From NCBI GenBank assembly GCA_025360895.1, contig JANYBF010000126.1:1-6856 (forward strand): a stretch of 6,856 nt of DNA. Reading direction: 5' to 3'. Both the position numbers and the translations under genes were made by a program. The stretch is from Verrucomicrobiota bacterium. GTDB lineage: Bacteria; Verrucomicrobiota; Verrucomicrobiia; Limisphaerales; JADLHS01. Each line of letters opens with the position of its first letter. Position 1 is the stretch's first letter. Positions 1 through 3,665 of the stretch are shown here, piece by piece. Below the pieces are notes generated by a model. It did not search any database. It was given only the letters and a program-made list of their open reading frames with translations, and had not been told where the DNA came from.

Positions 1-385
1 AAATTTTCAGCGCGATGAGAATCTTTTGGTGAAATACAAATACTATTCCGACCATTACAAGCCAGAGGAAAAACACCCCATGTAACACTCCGCGAAATAC
101 ACCGGCCAGTTCCTGTTCCTGAGCAGGTTTCAAAGAAGCTGCCGCCTGTTGGGCAAAGACACTTTGCAGTCCGACCGCAGGAATGCCCATCAGAGTGACG
201 ATCTGGAGGAGCGTGAAGAAAACCCCATATTCCGCCTTGGGCATACGCTGTGCGATCGTATGCACCGCGAACATCAGCCCGCCCCCGGCCACGCTAGCGA
301 TCATTAACCAACCACTTTGACGAAAAAAAGTGAGATGACTTTTCTCTGGTGCGGCGATCACAACTTCAGTTTTTTCGGCAATCAT
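1..385 (-). CDS. Polysaccharide flippase-like membrane protein, N-terminal part (cut by window edge)
   Basis: The minus strand from an ATG at 385 is open to the left edge, giving the first 128 residues. A short polar N-terminus (about 1-20) is followed by three hydrophobic segments at about 25-46, 53-77 and 99-118. The second begins with AEYGVFFTLLQIV, resembling the 'xxYGxxxxL' pattern after the first helix of oligosaccharide flippases of the MOP/Wzx type. Such proteins have 10-14 membrane helices and move lipid-linked sugars across the inner membrane for capsule, exopolysaccharide or O-antigen assembly; only the first three helices are visible. The gene starts 30 bases after the M20 peptidase stop, so read-through from that gene is likely. 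There is no clear Shine-Dalgarno sequence. The membrane topology is well supported, but the exact family and substrate are inference from a partial protein. Confidence 0.7.
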   Translation of the reverse strand, partial: MIAEKTEVVIAAPEKSHLTFFRQSGWLMIASVAGGGLMFAVHTIAQRMPKAEYGVFFTLLQIVTLMGIPAVGLQSVFAQQAAASLKPAQEQELAGVFRGVLHGVFFLWLVMVGIVFVFHQKILIALKI

Positions 386-415
386 GAGCGTTGGACAATA
401 CGCAACCGGCTTGGT

Positions 416-1567
416 TCAAGGAAGCGATTTCAGGAAGTCAAACAACATGCCCCGCGCGCGTTCGAGTTGGGCAATTGAAATCCATTCGTCCGCCGTATGC
501 GCTTGGGCAATGTCGCCGGGGCCGAAGACCACGCTGGGAATGCCGCCCTGCGCCAGCACCGCCGCATCGCAAAAGTAATGCAACCCTTCCGGTCGCGTCT
601 GGCCAATGCTCCGCAGGAATTGGCGAACGAGCGGCCGCCGCGGATCCGTCTCCAGCGGCACGCAGGGTTTCAGTTTCACATTGGAAACCTTAGCTTTGAG
701 TTTCCGCGCGCGGAGAAAGGCGGCGACTTCGCGCCGCGTGCCTGCCTCGGATTCCCCCGGCAGCGTGCGCCGGTCCACATTGATCACACAACGATCGGGA
801 ACAATATTCGTCTGCGTCCCACCGGCAATCGTGCCGACACTCACCGAGCCGGCGCCGAGCAAGGGGTGCCGCCGCTTCCGCAAGCGGGCGGCGAAATCAG
901 TTTCGAGGGCGTCCACCACTCGCGCCATTTCGTGAACCGCATTCTGCCCGAACCACGGCGTCGCGCCATGCGCCGAACGTCCACGGGTTTCCACCGACAA
1001 CCATACGCTACCCTTGTGCGCCGTCGCCAACGCCAGTCGCGTCGGCTCGCCCACGATGGCGAGGTCGGCCTTGAATTTTTGGCTGGCCAGAAATCGCGAT
1101 CCACTCTGGCCGTATTCCTCGTCCACCAACCCGGCAAAGATAATCTCGGTTTCCCGAGGGCGCGCGCCGGATTGCGCCAGATCGCACAACGCGGTAAAAA
1201 ACGCCGCGCCCGATCCCTTGGTATCGCAAGCGCCACGCCCAAACATCCGGCCGCCCTTGATCCGGGGCGTTAACTCGCCAACCTGCGCCACGTTCACCGT
1301 GTCGAGGTGGGGCGCGAGCAAAATCGTTTGGTGAATTTTTCCGGCCGGTCGCAAGCGGGCGAGCAGATTGGGGCGGTGGGGCAAGACGGGTTGAAATTCG
1401 ATGTCCAGTCCCGCCCGCGCGCCCAAGGCGGCAAGATATTCCGCCACGCGTCCCTCGCCCGCGTGCGGATGCCGCGGCGGCAGAAAGGCCGGATTGACGC
1501 TCGGCAGCGCGATCAATTCGGCGAGGAGGGTTTTTACGTTGGTCATAACGTGTTCAGAACGGCGCAT
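416..1567 (-). CDS. M20 family metallopeptidase / ArgE-DapE-type deacylase
   Basis: A cytosolic dinuclear-zinc hydrolase of the M20 family, whose members remove acyl groups from amino acids (ArgE, DapE) or cleave small peptides. Numbered from the 383-residue form, visible active-site residues are H87 in APHLDTV, D115 in RGACDTKGSG, the general-base and metal pair E150-E151 in LVDEEYG, E174 in IVGEPT and H357 in AQAHTADEW. H200 in SAHGATP sits where the dimerisation-domain histidine reaches the partner's active site. Length is normal for the family. Two starts are possible: the ATG at 1567, or the ATG at 1546 (residue 8). The shorter form begins MTNVKTLLAELIALPSVNP, which fits the usual family N-terminus better, and a GATAAT -10-like box at 1573-1578 lies too close to 1567 for a normal leader. 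Neither has a Shine-Dalgarno sequence. It lies 100 bases after the beta-CASP gene and 30 before the flippase. N-acetylornithine or a related N-acyl amino acid is a plausible substrate, but the specificity is not readable. Confidence 0.9.
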   Translation of the reverse strand: MRRSEHVMTNVKTLLAELIALPSVNPAFLPPRHPHAGEGRVAEYLAALGARAGLDIEFQPVLPHRPNLLARLRPAGKIHQTILLAPHLDTVNVAQVGELTPRIKGGRMFGRGACDTKGSGAAFFTALCDLAQSGARPRETEIIFAGLVDEEYGQSGSRFLASQKFKADLAIVGEPTRLALATAHKGSVWLSVETRGRSAHGATPWFGQNAVHEMARVVDALETDFAARLRKRRHPLLGAGSVSVGTIAGGTQTNIVPDRCVINVDRRTLPGESEAGTRREVAAFLRARKLKAKVSNVKLKPCVPLETDPRRPLVRQFLRSIGQTRPEGLHYFCDAAVLAQGGIPSVVFGPGDIAQAHTADEWISIAQLERARGMLFDFLKSLP

Positions 1568-1667
1568 CGCAGATTATCGGGAATGAATTTGGCGGTCGAG
1601 GAACGAACCCATTTCAAGCGGACGTTGAACGAGCAACATGCTTTTAGAAATTGCAACTCCGCCCGGC

Positions 1668-3044
1668 TCACACCGTCACGCTTTTGCCCACCTGCGGCTG
1701 GATGATTTGGATTTTCGGGTGGCGGGCGTGGATTTGTTCCTCGAACCATTTCCGCGAATCGTCGTCACCGTGGCCCAGCAGAATCGCGCGCGGCGAAACC
1801 TGACCCACAAAATCCAGCAGGTCCTCGCGGTTCGCGTGGGCGGTCAGATCAAATTCCTGCATGTCACAATGGCGCGTGACTTGTCCGGCGCTGGGACTGA
1901 ACACAAACGTCTCGCCTGGTTTCGACGCCTTGAGCCGCCCGCCCGGCGTGCTGGGATCAGCATAACCAACGAAGAAAATGGATTGCCGCTCGTCGCCAGC
2001 CATGCGTACGGCGAGATCGTGGGCCGCCGTGTTCTCGCTCATCATGCCAGAAGTGATCACGAAGATGCGCCCGCCACTCAGTTTCATTTTCTGCGATTGA
2101 CCGGGTTCGAGGACAACGAGATTAAGCGCTTCCCGGAGTTGCAGATTCGTGTGCTGCCGATGCGTGCGATGGGCTTCGAGATCGTAAATCTCGGTGAACA
2201 CGCGGCCCAGTCCGCCAATGTAAATGGGTTGCGGCTTGAGTTTTCCTTCCCGCATGAGCAAGGCGAGCAAGGCGAGAATTTCCTGGGTACGGCCGAGCGC
2301 AAACGACGGAATCATCACACACCCTTTACGTTTGAGGGCTTGGTGAATCGCCGCCGTGAGCCGTTCGACTTCGGTCGCGCGGGTGACGCCGGCGGGCACG
2401 GCCCGATTGCCACGGGTGGTTTCCATGATAAGCACATCAGCTTTCACGCCCTGGAAACGGGCGGCCCGAAGAATCGTCTGATCATGAAAGCAAACATCGC
2501 CGGTGTAGAACATCGTCTCCTTTTGGCCGCGCAACATGATGCCCGCCGAACCAAGCGTGTGGCCAGCGTCGAAAAATTCCAGTGTCGGCGAACGAACACC
2601 AGCGCGGGTCTTGTGATACGCCGCCCACTCGACTTCGCGGTTGTACTTGAAACTTTGAAACGTCGGCGCGATGTCGTCCACCTGGTCGTGCGTGTAGAGC
2701 GGGTATTCCTTGATCCCCAACTCGTCGCGCTGCCGTGTCATGACGTTCACGGAATTGTGCAGCACCCGTTCGATGATGAAATAACTTTGCTCCGCCATCA
2801 GCACATGGGCTTTCGGAAAATACCGCGCCGCGACCGGCAGCGAGCCGACGTGGTCATGGTGACAATGCGAAATGGCAATGGCATCCACCTCCTCCTGGCG
2901 GATGTTCTTGTAGAGGGGCAGCCCCTCGCCGCCCTCGCGTTTGGGATGCATGCCCGCGTCGAGCAGGATGCGGTGGCCTTCGATTTCAACGAACCAGGCG
3001 CTGGCGCCAATGTCGGTGTCGGGGTTTAAGTTTGCGATTCGCAT
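1668..3044 (-). CDS. Metallo-beta-lactamase-fold hydrolase with beta-CASP/RNA-specificity domains (YSH1-like)
   Basis: Encodes a 458-residue protein with the layout of bacterial relatives of CPSF73/YSH1, a family of zinc-dependent RNA endo- and exonucleases. The N-terminal fold has the HxHxDH motif at H60, H62, D64 and H65, a third metal histidine in DAGHTLGSAG (H162) and the metal aspartate in YTGDV (D183). The beta-CASP insert follows, with METT (E208) at motif A, PSFALGRTQEIL at 246-257 and TSGMM at 331-335. The domain then returns to the core with TAHANREDLL (H403, motif B) and LLGHGDDD (H425, motif C). Motif A normally reads ESTYG, but here it reads ETTRGN, so the Tyr-Gly is altered. The ATG at 3044 is chosen because MRIANLNPDTDIGASAWFVE matches the first strand of the fold; no Shine-Dalgarno sequence is seen. 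It heads the minus-strand gene series and is divergent from the PilZ-like gene. RNA processing is the family-level expectation; the actual substrate is unknown. Confidence 0.9.
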   Translation of the reverse strand: MRIANLNPDTDIGASAWFVEIEGHRILLDAGMHPKREGGEGLPLYKNIRQEEVDAIAISHCHHDHVGSLPVAARYFPKAHVLMAEQSYFIIERVLHNSVNVMTRQRDELGIKEYPLYTHDQVDDIAPTFQSFKYNREVEWAAYHKTRAGVRSPTLEFFDAGHTLGSAGIMLRGQKETMFYTGDVCFHDQTILRAARFQGVKADVLIMETTRGNRAVPAGVTRATEVERLTAAIHQALKRKGCVMIPSFALGRTQEILALLALLMREGKLKPQPIYIGGLGRVFTEIYDLEAHRTHRQHTNLQLREALNLVVLEPGQSQKMKLSGGRIFVITSGMMSENTAAHDLAVRMAGDERQSIFFVGYADPSTPGGRLKASKPGETFVFSPSAGQVTRHCDMQEFDLTAHANREDLLDFVGQVSPRAILLGHGDDDSRKWFEEQIHARHPKIQIIQPQVGKSVTV

Positions 3045-3098
3045 TTAAGTTTCGGAACTAGAGTAGGCGATTCAATGCGCGTCACCAGATAAAATGTT

Positions 3099-3113
3099 CC
3101 CGCCGGCGGCGGG
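3099..3113. repeat. Small GC-rich inverted repeat in the divergent intergenic region
   Basis: CCCGCC (3099-3104) and GGCGGG (3108-3113) form a perfect 6-base stem around a GGC loop. It lies between the divergent beta-CASP and PilZ-like genes, in the 123 bases that must hold both of their promoters. It has no T-run on either side, so it is not a convincing terminator. It could be a protein-binding dyad or chance in GC-rich DNA. Confidence 0.3.
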
Positions 3114-3127
3114 CGAATAATCCAGAT

Positions 3128-3155
3128 TTGACGCCGGGTAATTGTGTGTTAAGCT
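3128..3155 (+). promoter_or_regulatory. Candidate sigma-70-type promoter for the PilZ-like gene
   Basis: TTGACG at 3128-3133 matches the -35 consensus at five of six bases. After a 16-base spacer, TAAGCT at 3150-3155 is a weak -10 with the first, second and last bases right. A TG at 3147-3148 makes it an extended -10. Transcription would begin only a few bases before the ATG at 3168, giving a very short leader. The -35 is good and the -10 poor. Confidence 0.3.
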
Positions 3156-3167
3156 GGCCCTGAAATT

Positions 3168-3497
3168 ATGAGTGCGAGAAAAATCGGAAGTATCGAAACA
3201 CTGGAGCAACCCGTTACTGTTGAGGCACGGCAAACGCGTTTAACCCTAAATCCCGAAGCCGTGTCCCTCCACAAGGGCGGCATTGAGTTTCGGAGTAACG
3301 TCCCGTTTGCCACCTGGGTGGAAATGACGCTAACGCTGCAATCACCCAATGACGGAGCCCGGGTCAACTGCACGGGCGTGGTGGTGGATTGTCAGGGCAA
3401 CAAACACGTTGGCTATCACGTTTCGATGGTGTTCACGGCCATGTCGAAGCAGGCCGAAGCGCGCCTGCACTCACTGGTTCAAGCCAGTGCGGTTTAA
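3168..3497 (+). CDS. Small PilZ-domain-like protein without c-di-GMP-binding motifs
   Basis: A 109-residue soluble protein with no signal peptide or membrane segment. The pattern is that of a single PilZ-type beta-barrel: a short basic start, a strand leading into SLHKGGIEFRS (33-43), a 'VEMTLTL' strand (51-57), then VNCTGVVVDCQ (66-76) and YHVSMVF (83-89), ending in a short helix about 92-105. PilZ domains usually bind cyclic di-GMP through RxxxR and D/NxSxxG. Here no RxxxR lies ahead of the barrel, and the second motif is degenerate, with SLHKGG where DxSxxG is expected. The protein is therefore more likely a structural or protein-protein version of the fold, if the assignment is right. It is a single-gene unit: divergent promoter region upstream, strong terminator 24 bases downstream. 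There is no Shine-Dalgarno sequence before the ATG. The fold call rests on pattern recognition; a domain of unknown function is the alternative. Confidence 0.7.
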   Translation: MSARKIGSIETLEQPVTVEARQTRLTLNPEAVSLHKGGIEFRSNVPFATWVEMTLTLQSPNDGARVNCTGVVVDCQGNKHVGYHVSMVFTAMSKQAEARLHSLVQASAV

Positions 3498-3521
3498 CTT
3501 TCGACCGACTAAATTTAACCG

Positions 3522-3554
3522 AACCGGATCAGCTTGCTGATCCGGTTTTCGTTT
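3522..3554 (+). terminator. Rho-independent terminator after the PilZ-like gene
   Basis: AACCGGATCAGC (3522-3533) pairs perfectly with GCTGATCCGGTT (3536-3547). In RNA this gives an 11-base-pair stem closed by a CUUG tetraloop. TTTT runs out of the stem (3546-3549), followed by CGTTT. It begins 24 bases after the PilZ-like stop codon at 3495-3497 and isolates ileS transcription from upstream. On the opposite strand the stem is preceded by the A-rich complement, but no minus-strand gene ends here. Confidence 0.9.
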
Positions 3555-3616
3555 AGGGAGGAAGAATCTTCGCCCAAGAATTTGCGACAGCCGCGTTTTC
3601 CGGCTACGCGCGTCCG

Positions 3617-3645
3617 TTGACACTCATTTTTCCGACTGTTACCGT
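3617..3645 (+). promoter_or_regulatory. Probable sigma-70-type promoter of ileS
   Basis: A perfect -35 box TTGACA (3617-3622) is followed, after a 17-base spacer, by TACCGT (3640-3645), which keeps the first, second and last bases of the -10 consensus. A TG at 3637-3638 makes an extended -10. Transcription would start near 3652, leaving a leader of only about 14 bases before the ATG at 3666. That leaves no room for a T-box or attenuator, and none is seen. The promoter lies just downstream of the PilZ-gene terminator, which is the expected place. Confidence 0.55.
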
Positions 3646-3665
3646 TTGCGCTCCAGAAAACTACC

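Noticed and set aside
497..1273. 258-codon plus-strand frame opposite the M20 peptidase
   Set aside because: It is rich in Arg, Pro and His, without domain features, and opposite a gene with all M20 metal ligands.
1638..3029. 463-codon open frame on the plus strand opposite the beta-CASP gene
   Set aside because: It mirrors a gene with full catalytic motifs, has no recognisable domain and a composition rich in Arg, His and Ala; it is an antisense shadow of GC-rich codon use.
3555..3665. T-box or attenuator in the ileS leader
   Set aside because: The predicted leader is about 14 bases, no T-box core sequence is present, and the only strong hairpin-plus-T-run lies upstream and belongs to the PilZ-like gene.
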